Shown here piece after piece: positions 35,963 through 45,561 of a DNA stretch of 64,000 nucleotides (positions are counted from its first letter, which is position 1; every line of letters begins with the position of its first letter). The DNA is from an uncultured Gemmata sp. GTDB taxonomy: Bacteria; Planctomycetota; Planctomycetia; Gemmatales; Gemmataceae. Made by a program: the position numbers and the translations under genes. The notes under the pieces are model-generated. The model was not told the DNA's origin. It did no database searches and saw only the letters and a program-made list of their open reading frames with translations. The DNA lies in contig CALDUT010000001.1 of NCBI GenBank assembly GCA_937924775.1, forward strand, positions 558,001-622,000, in the 5' to 3' direction.

Positions 35963-36346
35963 GGGTTCCCTTCCCCTCTCCGGCATCTCATGACGATCTG
36001 TCCAGTTATTATACAGGTGTGCGGAGAGACCTGAAATCCATCAATCGATTCATTTCCTGCCCGAGTTGTCAAGAAAAAGTTGGAAACTTTGGGAACAAAC
36101 TCTCGGTGTTTGAACTCCAACCATTAGATTCTCGTCGGGCGAGAAGCCCGACACGGTAACGGCCTCGCCATCGCCGGTGCCGGCACAACCTATCCTGATG
36201 GCTATCGCCCGGCCTTCGCTGACCGATCGCCCGTGGCAGACGCTGCCGGCCTAGCGTCAGGCGGTAGCGGGAACAACCTCAGTACCGTCGCAACCCCCAC
36301 AGTGGGGCGTGTGGGATATTTTTTCCCTTTCTGAGAGTTTTGCACC
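35963..36346. other. Intergenic region with inverted repeats, no gene
   Basis: No gene is seen between the divergent helicase and the surface-protein gene. GTCGGGC and GCCCGAC (36134-36152) form a perfect 7-bp stem with a 5-base loop. The rest is GC-rich with several imperfect inverted repeats. Promoters for both genes should lie here, but no clear -10/-35 pair was recognised. Confidence 0.4.
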
Positions 36347-39300
36347 ATGCGTCGACTTCCATCCTCCGTTCGTTCGCAGCTGAATCGCTGCCGGCTGAAT
36401 GCGGAACTGCTCGAAGATCGTGCCGTTCCTGCCCAAATGATGACCTATGTGAATGACAACTGGCACCTGTTCTTGGATGCCGATGCCAGCGGCGGATTAT
36501 CGGTGGGGGACATTGTCATCAACCCCGACGCGCAAGGACCGCTGACCGGCTACATCTACGGCGTTCAAGCATTCGGGACCGTCACCAGTGGTCATGGGAT
36601 CACCAGCCCCACCGCGTTGAGTGGTTTTGCCACCATTAGCGATGCTATCGCCAATACGCAAAGTGGCGGCACTGTTACCGTGTTCGCAGGAACCTACGCG
36701 GAAAATGTCCATGTGAACAAATCCGTCACACTCCGCGGGGCCCAAGCCGGGGTTCTCACCGAGAACCGCTCCACCGGTGGCAGCGACGAAACCATCCTCG
36801 TCGCCACCGGTGGCACGGGTTTCCGACTCACGGCCTCCAACATCGTGATCGACGGCTTCACCATCAACGCCGGTACCGGGGCCGTTCACGGCATCGCCGA
36901 ATGGACCTCCGTAACCGGTACGACCATTCGCAATAACTTCATCTCCGGCTTTACCGGTTCGTTGGGTGTCGCCATTGCCGCCGGATCTTCGAACTTCCAG
37001 ATCGTCGGCAACGACGTTTCCAATAATTACGGTGGGATCTATTTGTCCGTCAACGCCCACAGCGGCACCGTCAGACAAAATATCGTTCACAACCACACCG
37101 GTGACACGGGACCGGACGAAGGTTCTGGTGTGCTGCTCGAAGGCAATAATACCAACGTTTCGATCACCCAAAACATCCTTCGCGACAATCGCCACGGCGT
37201 CTACGTTTGGACCGGCTTCGGCGATAACTTCACCAACACCACGATTTTCAACAATTCCATCACCGACAACACCGCCGGGATCACCAACACCGGACCCACC
37301 GTGCTGGATGCTTGGGGCAACTGGTGGGGGACCAACGATGCGGCGCAAGTGGCCGCGTTGGCCGGGGCGAACGTGGACTTCTCACCATGGTTGAGTTCCG
37401 GAATCGATACTGGCAGCGCGGCGGGCTTCCAGGGGGATTTCTCCGCGTTGCATGTCGGCCTGGGCGGTGCCCAGATCGGCACCATCGGTCGCATCCAGGA
37501 AGGGATCAATCGCGTCAATACCGGTGGGACCGTGAGCGTCACTGCGGGTACCTATGCCGAAAACATCACGATCAATAAGAACCTGACGCTCATCTCCACC
37601 GATGGACGCCAAGCGACCATTATCGACGGCATTTCCGGCGTTGGGGCTTTGAGTACGGTACTTATCACCAACAACACCACAGGCGTCACACTGGGCGACA
37701 TCGGCCGCGGTTTCACAATCCTGGGAATCGATAATAACAATCCTGCGGTCGAGAATGCCGCGGTGTACTTCCAAGGGCCCCACAGCAATGCCCGCGTGGT
37801 GGGCAATGAAATTGTCGCTCGGGGGGATAGTGCCCTAATAACGGAATTCGGTGTCACGACCAGCGGCTTTGTGATCGACACCAACATCTTCTCAGGCCAA
37901 ACGTTCGTCGGCAGCACACCGGCCACAGGCAATCAATTCCAAGTGGAGAACGTCGCCCGGCAACTGGTGGTGATGGGCAACGGCGGTGGCAACTTGGCCA
38001 CGGCCCGTGCCACCAACATCACCTTCACCAATAACCAGATCATCGGCATCACAGGAGCCAACGGCACCGGCAATACCCTGGTGACGCTCGATGTGGCCAA
38101 TTCCACGATCCGCGGCAACACCTTCGCCGGCACGATGGACGGATTCGGAGCCGCCTTGCGGGTCCGCCGGCCAGATACGGTGATCGACGACAATACCTTC
38201 GTCAGCACCAACATGGCCGACAGCACGCTGCTATTATTCGTGCAGAACAACACCCTGCCGCTTCAGGATATCATTACCGCCAACACCATCGACCGAGGGG
38301 CTTATGTGGACAACGGCAGTGAACTGAGTGTGTCGCTGACCGGTGGGGCCTTACGAGCCGCGAGTGGCTCAACGTTGAACATCCTCCCGGGTACTTACGA
38401 CGAAAGCCTCGACCTCACCACTGGCCCGCTAGATAAGGCCCTGACGCTGGCTCCTGTGGCGGGAGGACTGGTGACTATCCTCGGCAGCCTGACTCTCAAT
38501 GCCGACGATGCGTTGACGCTCAGCATTGCCAATCCTCTGAATATCGGCGGAACGCTAACTCTCGGCAACGCCGGCCTGAACCTCATCAGTCCGGTGACAG
38601 TGCCGGCCGGTTCCACCGTGGTGCTGATCAATAACCTTGGCAACGACCCGGTGGGCGGAACGTTTGCCGGCTTGCCGCAGGGTGCGAACGTGACTGCATC
38701 GAACGGTCAGTCGTTTGTCATCAGCTATGTGGGCGGTACCGGCAACGATGTAACCGTCACAGTTCCAGTGCCCCCGGTGGTGGTGCCGCCGGTGCCACCG
38801 CCGCCAACCGTGGTGCCAACCCGGTTGTTCGCCGTGGGTGCGGGGCCTGGTGCCAATTCCCATGTGAAGGTTTACAACGCCGACAGCTCGCTGCGGTTCA
38901 GCTTCTTCGCCTTCGAGGGCTTCAACGGGGGCGTGACGGTGGCCACCGGCGATGTGACCGGCGACGGCATCGAGGACATTGTCGTGGGAGCCGCGACTGG
39001 GGCGTCCAACGGGCATGTGAAAGTGTTCAGCGGTGCCACCGGGGAGCTGATCGCCAGCTTCTTCGCCTTCAGCGGGTACGCCGGCGGGGTGTCGGTCGCG
39101 GTCGGTGATGTGAACAATGATGGCCGCGGCGACATCATCGTGGGAGCCCTCAATAACGCCAGCCATGTCAAGGTCTTCGACTTCGCCACCGGCGGCGAGT
39201 TGATGAGCTTCTTCGCCTACGAAGGCTTCCATGGCGGTGTCACCGTGGCGGCGGGCAATGTCGACGGTGTCGCGGGGGATGAGGTCATCACCGGTGTGGC

Positions 39301-39709
39301 GTCCAATGGCCCAGCCCACATCAAGGCCTTCAACTTCTCAGGCGATACTGTGGCCAGCTTCATCGCCAATAACTCCAACACCGGAGTGACGGTGGCCGCA
39401 GGGCCGCTTCTGAACAACGACACCATCGCCGAGATTCTCGTGGGCCCGGCGATCGGTGGCGGTCCGGTGTTGATCTTCAGCAACGGTTCGACCACGCCCA
39501 CCGCGACGCTCGATCCCGGCTTTGCCGGCAACACCAGCGGTCTGCGGGTCGCCGTGGCCGACGTCAACAACGACACTGCCGCGGAAATCCTCGTGGCCGC
39601 CGGCCCGGGGCAAAATGCCGTAGTGAAAGCCTTCAACCCGGTGACGCTCGAGCCAGTGGGTAGCCTGGTCGCCTTCGACGACTTCCTCGGCGGCGTCTTC
39701 CTCGGCTAA
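36347..39709 (+). CDS. Large surface protein: beta-helix domain plus FG-GAP repeats, 1120 aa
   Basis: The N-terminus has the LNAELLEDRAVPA motif that marks many planctomycete surface or secreted proteins, then LFLDADASGGLSVGDIVIN, an EF-hand/dockerin-like calcium loop. From about residue 95 to 700 a right-handed parallel beta-helix is read from repeated Asn/Gly/Thr turns (GGTVTVFAGTYAENVHVNKSV, GGTVSVTAGTYAENITINKN, HSGTVRQNIVHNHT). A Pro-rich linker (PVPPVVVPPVPPPPTVVP) leads to at least five FG-GAP-like blades (NGGVTVATGDVTGDGIEDIVVGA, DVNNDGRGDIIVGA). Likely an adhesin or polysaccharide-interacting protein; Gly/Asn content is high. No lipobox or anchor was found. Confidence 0.75.
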   Translation: MRRLPSSVRSQLNRCRLNAELLEDRAVPAQMMTYVNDNWHLFLDADASGGLSVGDIVINPDAQGPLTGYIYGVQAFGTVTSGHGITSPTALSGFATISDAIANTQSGGTVTVFAGTYAENVHVNKSVTLRGAQAGVLTENRSTGGSDETILVATGGTGFRLTASNIVIDGFTINAGTGAVHGIAEWTSVTGTTIRNNFISGFTGSLGVAIAAGSSNFQIVGNDVSNNYGGIYLSVNAHSGTVRQNIVHNHTGDTGPDEGSGVLLEGNNTNVSITQNILRDNRHGVYVWTGFGDNFTNTTIFNNSITDNTAGITNTGPTVLDAWGNWWGTNDAAQVAALAGANVDFSPWLSSGIDTGSAAGFQGDFSALHVGLGGAQIGTIGRIQEGINRVNTGGTVSVTAGTYAENITINKNLTLISTDGRQATIIDGISGVGALSTVLITNNTTGVTLGDIGRGFTILGIDNNNPAVENAAVYFQGPHSNARVVGNEIVARGDSALITEFGVTTSGFVIDTNIFSGQTFVGSTPATGNQFQVENVARQLVVMGNGGGNLATARATNITFTNNQIIGITGANGTGNTLVTLDVANSTIRGNTFAGTMDGFGAALRVRRPDTVIDDNTFVSTNMADSTLLLFVQNNTLPLQDIITANTIDRGAYVDNGSELSVSLTGGALRAASGSTLNILPGTYDESLDLTTGPLDKALTLAPVAGGLVTILGSLTLNADDALTLSIANPLNIGGTLTLGNAGLNLISPVTVPAGSTVVLINNLGNDPVGGTFAGLPQGANVTASNGQSFVISYVGGTGNDVTVTVPVPPVVVPPVPPPPTVVPTRLFAVGAGPGANSHVKVYNADSSLRFSFFAFEGFNGGVTVATGDVTGDGIEDIVVGAATGASNGHVKVFSGATGELIASFFAFSGYAGGVSVAVGDVNNDGRGDIIVGALNNASHVKVFDFATGGELMSFFAYEGFHGGVTVAAGNVDGVAGDEVITGVASNGPAHIKAFNFSGDTVASFIANNSNTGVTVAAGPLLNNDTIAEILVGPAIGGGPVLIFSNGSTTPTATLDPGFAGNTSGLRVAVADVNNDTAAEILVAAGPGQNAVVKAFNPVTLEPVGSLVAFDDFLGGVFLG

Positions 39710-39731
39710 TCCGCAGTCAACCCCCGCTTCT

Positions 39732-39760
39732 GGAAGCCCCCTTGAGACAGGTGGGCTTCC
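39732..39760. terminator. Inverted repeat after the surface-protein gene
   Basis: GGAAGCCC and GGGCTTCC form a perfect 8-bp stem with a 13-base loop, 22 bases after the stop. No T-run follows; it may serve both convergent genes. Confidence 0.4.
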
Positions 39761-39821
39761 TCATTGGCGGATGTACTGACGACTGGTTTGCACGCGGTTT
39801 GCCCGTCACACGCTAACCGTG

Positions 39822-40592
39822 TTATTTTTTCAACTCCTTGACGCGGATATTGCGGTAGCGGACAAAGTGCTTGGTCCAATCGCCGCCGCCGTGAACTTGC
39901 AGGCCGATGTGGCCTTTGTCGTCGAGCCGTTTTTCGCTGTCCTGGTATTCCATAAACTTCACGCCTTTGATCCAGGTGGTGATCTTGGGTGGATTGCCTT
40001 GGATGCGGGCACGCAGCTCGTTCCATTGTCCGTGTTTCCAGAAGGTTTTCCAGTCTTGTGGCTGAATAGGGCATTTGAAGCCGCCGTCGGGTTGTTTGCT
40101 GGGAACGATGATTTCGGTAACGTCGTTGCCGAAGTCGAAGTTGCGGAGGTGAGGTTTCCCGCCCATGCGTTCACCGTAAATGCCCATCAGATTGCCGCCT
40201 TTGTGGTAGTCGATCATCGCTTGGTAGCATTGGCCGTCGTCGGTGCTGCGGAGGAAAAGACCGCTGTCGGGGCCGTCGTCGTTGTTCATCTCCAGGGCAA
40301 TTTCGAAATCGCCGTAAAGTTTTTCTGTAATCAGGATGCCGCCGTTGCCTGGCACATCCTGCGAGCCGACAATTGCTCCGTCGATAACTTCCCATTTCCC
40401 CCCGCTTTTATTACCGCTGGTGCGGCTGTGGCCGCTTTTGGCAGAAACTTTCCAACCTTTGAGGGTTTTGCCATCAAAAATGGCGACAAACCCGGTCTCG
40501 TCGAATTGTTCGGGTTTGGGTAGCTCGGCATGTAAGCTGGCGATCCCGGTGGTGGCCACCACGCCGGTGAAGATGATCCAACAGTACCTCAT
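39822..40592 (-). CDS. Secreted DUF1080 (3-keto-disaccharide hydrolase-like) protein
   Basis: A signal peptide (MRYCWIIFTGVVATTGIASLHA) precedes one DUF1080 beta-sandwich: GFVAIFDGKTLKGWKV, KWEVIDGAIVGSQD, YGDFEIALEMN, DSGLFLRST, GIYGERMG, HIGLQVHGGGDWT and VRYRNIRVKEL. The family, greatly expanded in planctomycetes, is linked to concanavalin-like folds and to 3-keto-glycoside hydrolysis; the substrate here is unknown. GAGGAG precedes the ATG. 256 aa. Stand-alone. Confidence 0.9.
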   Translation of the reverse strand: MRYCWIIFTGVVATTGIASLHAELPKPEQFDETGFVAIFDGKTLKGWKVSAKSGHSRTSGNKSGGKWEVIDGAIVGSQDVPGNGGILITEKLYGDFEIALEMNNDDGPDSGLFLRSTDDGQCYQAMIDYHKGGNLMGIYGERMGGKPHLRNFDFGNDVTEIIVPSKQPDGGFKCPIQPQDWKTFWKHGQWNELRARIQGNPPKITTWIKGVKFMEYQDSEKRLDDKGHIGLQVHGGGDWTKHFVRYRNIRVKELKK

Positions 40593-40865
40593 TCCAACTC
40601 CTCCACGGGGTATTTCGCCTCAGTATGACAGATGCGGTCGGAAAATCCAGAACCTGCAACGGCACCCCACCATGGCCAAACGCTGAAAGATTCACCGGCC
40701 GGTGGTCATTGATTTAGGAGAAGGGGAACGGAAATGCCGTTCGGGCTGTACGCTGGCTGGCAGCTGGGAATCGTGAGGAACTGCTACGAGTTCGGTTGAT
40801 CCGGAAGCGGCTGGCGGCTATGGTCAAACAAGTGGGTTTCATCCGATGGTCAGGGGGGGCACACA

Positions 40866-41654
40866 ATGCGGTGTCAGGAACAGCTCGACCGACGAGGGTT
40901 TTTGGGTGCGGTCGTGGCCACGGCAGTAGCGGGGGGTTGCCCTGCCCCGATCTTGGCCCAGAGGAACATCGGTGAGCGAAAGATCGACCCGTTGGAGCTG
41001 CCATTGGATAAACCCGGCGTTTGGACGTTACATTTCCGTTACAAGCCGATTCGTATCGTCACCCTTGATGGGTTTGGCAAAGACGGTAAGCCGCAAAAGC
41101 AGTTGGTCTGGTACTTGTGGTATCAGGTGTACAACCTGCCACCCGAAGGACAGACGCCTGAACCGGTGACCTGCTTCCCAGAATTTGAACTGGTGACGAA
41201 AGATACTATCACGCAACCACTTCTGGATGAACCGCAACCGTTTATCGTCAGCCAATTGAACAAAATCGAAAACCCGCAAGACCATCCGAGTTTACGACTC
41301 CTGACGACGATCGAGATTTCCAAACGGCCCATTCCGCCCAGCCAGCGCGATGCCATTCCGCGGGTGGTCACTGGTGTTGCTGTTTGGACCGATATGACCG
41401 AGAAAGCCCCCAAAACCAATAAATTCAGCGTCTACATCAGCGGATTGTCGAATGGGCAGGCCACGGAAGAACTCCGCGCCGGGGAAAAGATTATCAAACG
41501 CAAAACCCTGCAAATCAACTTCATCCGCCCCACCGACGACAACGCTCCTCAAGCCACCGACATTCGCCCAGACGACAGCAACGCCCCCGCGGAGCAATGG
41601 ATTTACCGGACCAGTTCCATCGCCAAAGCGATTGGCCGTCCTAAGCTGCCGTAA
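40866..41654 (+). CDS. Tat-exported hypothetical protein, 262 aa
   Basis: The N-terminus DRRGFLGAVVATAVAGG is a twin-arginine signal (RRGFL), so the protein is exported folded. The mature part is beta-rich and contains LHFRYKPIRIVTLD, LVWYLWYQVYNLP and GVAVWTDMTEKAP; it has Pro-rich and Asp-rich stretches near the end. It does not look like any enzyme I know. Similar secreted proteins are frequent in planctomycetes. Confidence 0.65.
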   Translation: MRCQEQLDRRGFLGAVVATAVAGGCPAPILAQRNIGERKIDPLELPLDKPGVWTLHFRYKPIRIVTLDGFGKDGKPQKQLVWYLWYQVYNLPPEGQTPEPVTCFPEFELVTKDTITQPLLDEPQPFIVSQLNKIENPQDHPSLRLLTTIEISKRPIPPSQRDAIPRVVTGVAVWTDMTEKAPKTNKFSVYISGLSNGQATEELRAGEKIIKRKTLQINFIRPTDDNAPQATDIRPDDSNAPAEQWIYRTSSIAKAIGRPKLP

Positions 41655-41878
41655 ACGCAAACCTTTCCAGGGCAGGATGTTACGAAATACCTGCGGCCGG
41701 TGGACGGAAAACTTGGTCGTAGGTCCGTCCGTGGGCCTCCGCGGCGTCATCGCGGAGATGGTACGGCCCGATCCTGTTGGCGTATCCGTGGGCGCGAAGT
41801 GAGACGCGTGGCCTCATTTCGGATCCACTGTTTCCATATCCTGTCTGGGGTTTGCGTGTCTTTGTTATCGAAGCGACA

Positions 41879-43114
41879 ATGTTGCTGGCCGCTGGTGTTC
41901 CGCTGGTCGTGGCGTATTTGATCGGGGCGTTACCGTTTGGCTATCTGGCTGGGCGGTTGCGGGGTGTGAATCTGTTCGCAGCCGGGAGTGGCAACATTGG
42001 AGCGACCAACGCGGCCCGGGTTCTCGGTTGGCGTTGGGGCTTAGTCGTATTTGTTTTGGACTTTCTTAAAGGTGTAGTGCCGGTGGTTGTGGCGGTGCCG
42101 CTGGCCGAGAGTTTCGCTGCTGGGGGCTTCACTGCCATCGGATCGGTAGAACTTTTGTGGGTGGGCAGTGCAGCCCTGGCCTTTCTGGGGCATTTGTTCC
42201 CGGTCTATTTGGGTTTTCGCGGGGGCAAGGGGATTGCGACCGGGGCCGGTACGATCCTGGTGCTGGTTCCGCTGCCAGCACTTGTGGCGATTTCGATATG
42301 GGGGGTGGTGCTTGTCGTCACGCGGATAGTTTCTTTGGCGTCGCTGACCGCGGTCAGCGCTCTGGTACTGGTTCATCTGATAATCACGGACGACCCGTTC
42401 GCGGCCGGTCATTTCCCGGTCACGCTCTATCTCATAGTGGGAACCGGCTTAGTGTTTGTGAAACACCGGGCGAATCTCCGGCGGTTGCTGGCCGGAACGG
42501 AAAACCGGATAGGAGAATTCTCGATGCGTGAGACGATCGTTCGCGGATTGCATTTGCTGGCCTTGGGTTTGTGGTTTGGCGGGGCGGCGTTTTTCAACTT
42601 TGGCACCGCGGTGCCGATTTTTGACTCGTTCAAGCAGGTGGTTTATGCCGGACCGTCGGACCGAACGGCCTACGAGACGATCATCGCCCTGGAGGCCCCC
42701 GCGGAACGCAAAGATGCCCTGGCCAGTGCCCTGGCGGGTTCAGCCGTCGGGCCGGTCTTTCCCCGCTACTTTGGGATGCAAGCGGTCTGCGGTGTCATCG
42801 CCTGGCTGACCGCGCTGAATTGGTGGAAATATGCGGGAATTCACCGCTGGCGGGTAATCGTTATTACAATCGGGTTGGCGACCGTCGCCGCGGGCTGGCC
42901 AATTTCTGAACAAGTGACCCGGTTGCGATTGGAGCGTTTCCACCCAGAAGCTGGTATTGCCACCGCGGCGCAAGCGGCGTTCGCCCAATGGCATTTACTG
43001 AGCCTAGGCCTGAGCATGGTCACGATTCTCCTGGCTGGAATCGCGTTAGCACTCGCGGCCAAACTGCCCTATCCGGAGATGGCCGACCACGAACCCCAAA
43101 AACGGGAAAAATGA
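41879..43114 (+). CDS. plsY: PlsY acyltransferase fused to a DUF4149-like membrane domain
   Basis: Residues 1 to about 205 are glycerol-3-phosphate acyltransferase PlsY: YLIGALPFGYLAGRL, AAGSGNIGATNAARVLG, GHLFPVYLGFRGGKG and KHRANLRRLLAGTENRIG, so it moves acyl from acyl-phosphate to glycerol 3-phosphate in membrane lipid synthesis. From about residue 213 a second membrane domain starts (MRETIVRGLHLLALGLWFGGAAFFNF ... FPRYFGMQAV ... QWHLLSLGLSM), which resembles DUF4149/TMEM205-like proteins. The frame is continuous and no stop lies between. PlsY alone is about 200 aa, so this 411-aa product is a fusion. The ATG is chosen over a TTG start 102 bases upstream. Confidence 0.8.
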   Translation: MLLAAGVPLVVAYLIGALPFGYLAGRLRGVNLFAAGSGNIGATNAARVLGWRWGLVVFVLDFLKGVVPVVVAVPLAESFAAGGFTAIGSVELLWVGSAALAFLGHLFPVYLGFRGGKGIATGAGTILVLVPLPALVAISIWGVVLVVTRIVSLASLTAVSALVLVHLIITDDPFAAGHFPVTLYLIVGTGLVFVKHRANLRRLLAGTENRIGEFSMRETIVRGLHLLALGLWFGGAAFFNFGTAVPIFDSFKQVVYAGPSDRTAYETIIALEAPAERKDALASALAGSAVGPVFPRYFGMQAVCGVIAWLTALNWWKYAGIHRWRVIVITIGLATVAAGWPISEQVTRLRLERFHPEAGIATAAQAAFAQWHLLSLGLSMVTILLAGIALALAAKLPYPEMADHEPQKREK

Positions 43115-43115
43115 C

Positions 43116-43143
43116 TTGACAGGCTCCCGCGGCACGCTATCAC
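43116..43143 (+). promoter_or_regulatory. Possible sigma-70-type promoter
   Basis: TTGACA (43116-43121) and TATCAC (43138-43143) are separated by 16 bases, directly after the plsY stop and about 80 bases before the next gene's ATG. Only a motif match. Confidence 0.35.
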
Positions 43144-43224
43144 CGCACACTTTGTAACGGAGGAGGGAGATTCTCGCTTCCAAAGTCAAGCGCGGCACCA
43201 GCCGCCGCTGTGGGGGAAACGGCC

Positions 43225-43587
43225 ATGAAAGGCATTTTCGTAGCCAGCGTCGCGTGGGTGGGAGTGATGATGCTTCCGGGGGCGGTTCAGGCCGTGGATT
43301 ATGAATTCATACCGATTGATACAAACAAACTCGTGGTGCAACCGAGCAAAACGGTCGCCAATTTGGCCGCTGGCACAATCAATCTGATTGGGCAAAGCAC
43401 GGCGGAGTCCCTCGCCAACAACGGCTATATTAAAACGATCAATAATCTGTTCAGTTTCAAGCGGTCGGAGCCGAAGTTTCAAGCCGGCCCCAGTGCCCTG
43501 CCCTCGCCCAACTTGTTCAAGTCCACGCATTATCCGAATTACAACACCCCGGTGATGCCGCGGATGCAAACGCTGCCTCGGCGCTAG
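43225..43587 (+). CDS. Small secreted hypothetical protein, 120 aa
   Basis: The signal peptide MKGIFVASVAWVGVMMLPGAVQA ends in a plausible AxA site, and GGGGGAAA precedes the ATG. The mature protein starts VDYEFIPIDTNKLVVQPSKTVANL and ends in a Pro/Arg-rich tail (PMPRMQTLPRR). No domain is recognised. The promoter-like TTGACA/TATCAC lies upstream. Another small secreted gene follows on the same strand. Confidence 0.6.
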   Translation: MKGIFVASVAWVGVMMLPGAVQAVDYEFIPIDTNKLVVQPSKTVANLAAGTINLIGQSTAESLANNGYIKTINNLFSFKRSEPKFQAGPSALPSPNLFKSTHYPNYNTPVMPRMQTLPRR

Positions 43588-43729
43588 CGGCGACGACCGC
43601 GTGAGCTGGCCAACTTTTGGACAGCTCCACGTTTCAGATCGTCTGCATTCGTGTTTTTGGGAACTTGTTCTCCCTCCAGCACTACTCAGTTATTATAAGA
43701 GTAGTACGTTCGCCTCAGGGAGATGACCG

Positions 43730-44395
43730 ATGCTCGCGCTGCTGTCTCGCATTTTGGCCGCTGCGGTTTTGGGTTCCACCCTCCTGACTTATCCGGTATG
43801 GGCGGACGACAAGAAACCAACTACCGATACACCGCAGAAAGCCCCGACTTTCCCGGGTTATGTCTTCGTGGCGGACGTTGTCGGCGAGGTGGTCAAGGCC
43901 GACGAAGACAGCATCACTCTCCGGGTGACGTGGTACGAACCTCAGATTCGCGGGGGTAACAATCCCAACCGGATTCGTCCGAATTTGAACCGCAATAATC
44001 GCAATTTCCGCAATCCCTTCGCCCCCAACATGAACCGGCCCAACCAGCCCCAAGTCCAATGGAAGGAGCGGCGTGAAGACTATGTGTTGAAGTATCTACC
44101 GGAGTCGTTGGTTCGCTTGAAGTCGCCGCCGCCGAAGTACGACGAAAACGGTAAGAAAATCCCTTACACCCCCAAAGAACTGAACGAACTGCGGCAGCCC
44201 CCGGGTGTAACGGGCTATGCGGCGAGCCGTTCTGATGTCACGACCGGCAGCATTGTTGAACTGATTCTCATTCGCGACAAAAACATCCCCGTCGAGAAGG
44301 CTACCGAAGGCGATCTACGGATCAAGCATGCCATTATCTTAAGCCACAACGCGAACAACCTTCCTCAGGAGGAACCACCGAAAAAGAAAAACTGA
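43730..44395 (+). CDS. Secreted hypothetical protein with Asn/Arg/Pro-rich tract
   Basis: CAGGGAGATG precedes the ATG. A signal peptide (LLSRILAAAVLGSTLLTYPVWA) is followed by a beta-strand-like section (FPGYVFVADVVGEVVKADEDSITL), a low-complexity tract (NRIRPNLNRNNRNFRNPF) and a soluble end that closes with Pro/Lys residues (PPKKKN). I recognise no family. 221 aa. The gene upstream is also a small secreted protein, but the gap of about 140 bases leaves co-transcription open. Confidence 0.6.
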   Translation: MLALLSRILAAAVLGSTLLTYPVWADDKKPTTDTPQKAPTFPGYVFVADVVGEVVKADEDSITLRVTWYEPQIRGGNNPNRIRPNLNRNNRNFRNPFAPNMNRPNQPQVQWKERREDYVLKYLPESLVRLKSPPPKYDENGKKIPYTPKELNELRQPPGVTGYAASRSDVTTGSIVELILIRDKNIPVEKATEGDLRIKHAIILSHNANNLPQEEPPKKKN

Positions 44396-44428
44396 CATCA
44401 GCCACCGGCGAACTGCCGCCCCCTGCGG

Positions 44429-45325
44429 CTAAGGTTTCAGCTCCGCGTGGGCCTGTTGGGCCGCCGCAATGATCTTCGCTTCCCAAGCGGGATCGTCGGG
44501 GCGAAAGGGCAATGTCACTCCGCGGGAACTGTTCACGATCGCTCCCAACCCATCGGATCGGTACGCGGCTCGAACGTCGCGGGCGGTCCCTCCTTGGGCC
44601 CCATAACCGGGTACCAGGAACCACACCGCTGGCATCACCGCCCGCAGCTCGGCCAACTCCCGCGGATGGGTGGCCCCCACCACCGCCCCCACGTCACCGA
44701 GGCCGTAATCGCCCACGGTGGGAGCATTCCACTTCACCACCTCGGCCGCAACATGCCGGTAGAGCGGCTGGCCTTCACAGCGTAAGTCTTGAAAGAGCCC
44801 GGCCCCCGGATTGCTGGTGCGTACCAGCACAAACACACCGCGTCCGGCCTTTTGGGCTTCCGTCAGGAAGGGTTCGACCGCATCGCGACCCAGATACGGA
44901 TTGATGGTCAGGGCATCCGCATTCCAGACGGGAAAACTCTGGCCATTGATGACGCAGCCACCAAAGGCGGCCTCCGCATAGGCGGTGGCGGTGGAGGCGA
45001 TGTCGCCCCGTTTGGCGTCGAGAATGGTCACAAAGCCCAGCTCATGAGCGGTGCGGAGAATGTCCGCCATCGCCGCCAGACCCGGCGGCCCACAGTATTC
45101 GAAGAACGCCGCCTGGGGCTTCACTACGCCAGCCCACGGTCGCACCAATTCCAACACCTTCTGGCAGAAGTGGCGATACACCCCGGCCACCGCGGCCAAA
45201 TCGAGTGGAGAGCCGGCCTGTGCCCGCACAGCGTGCGGCAGCGAGTCCCACCGCGGGTCCAGCCCTACACACAAAGGCCCCTTGGCACGAACCACGTCCG
45301 CCAGACGATCCGCAAACGACGGCAT
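44429..45325 (-). CDS. pyrF: Orotidine 5'-phosphate decarboxylase
   Basis: Last step of UMP synthesis. The type-2 (COG0284) PyrF pattern is seen: LCVGLDPRWDSLP, VVKPQAAFFEYCGPPGL, the catalytic LDAKRGDIASTA with the Lys of the D-K-x-x-D array, LTINPYLGRDAVEPF, FVLVRTSNPGA, VGATHPRELAELR and the phosphate gripper FLVPGYGAQGGTARD plus NSSRGV. The start at MPSFADRLADV is preferred, giving 298 aa; an in-frame start 36 bases upstream adds a non-conserved stretch. GGTGGG precedes it. Confidence 0.95.
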   Translation of the reverse strand: MPSFADRLADVVRAKGPLCVGLDPRWDSLPHAVRAQAGSPLDLAAVAGVYRHFCQKVLELVRPWAGVVKPQAAFFEYCGPPGLAAMADILRTAHELGFVTILDAKRGDIASTATAYAEAAFGGCVINGQSFPVWNADALTINPYLGRDAVEPFLTEAQKAGRGVFVLVRTSNPGAGLFQDLRCEGQPLYRHVAAEVVKWNAPTVGDYGLGDVGAVVGATHPRELAELRAVMPAVWFLVPGYGAQGGTARDVRAAYRSDGLGAIVNSSRGVTLPFRPDDPAWEAKIIAAAQQAHAELKP

Positions 45326-45561
45326 AAATCCCACCCCACCGATCAAAAGAAGGACCATCAATCCTCAGAGCGTCGCGGGTCCTCTCATCCCGATTGCAAC
45401 GAGAGTCTTGCCGTCCTGACGGCGTGGATCGACATACCCGCGGCCCCCCTCTATTCCTCTGAGCGAGTGACTGCCACATTCGGGGTTGCCGCAAGCCAAG
45501 CAGGGCGGACCTGTCGTGGGCGCGTACCGGGTGCCCGAACCCCGTTGCTCTTATTCGTTGG

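Noticed and set aside
36134-36152. Single inverted repeat GTCGGGC/GCCCGAC as a mobile or REP element
   Set aside because: Only one copy was noticed in the window, so no repeat family can be claimed.
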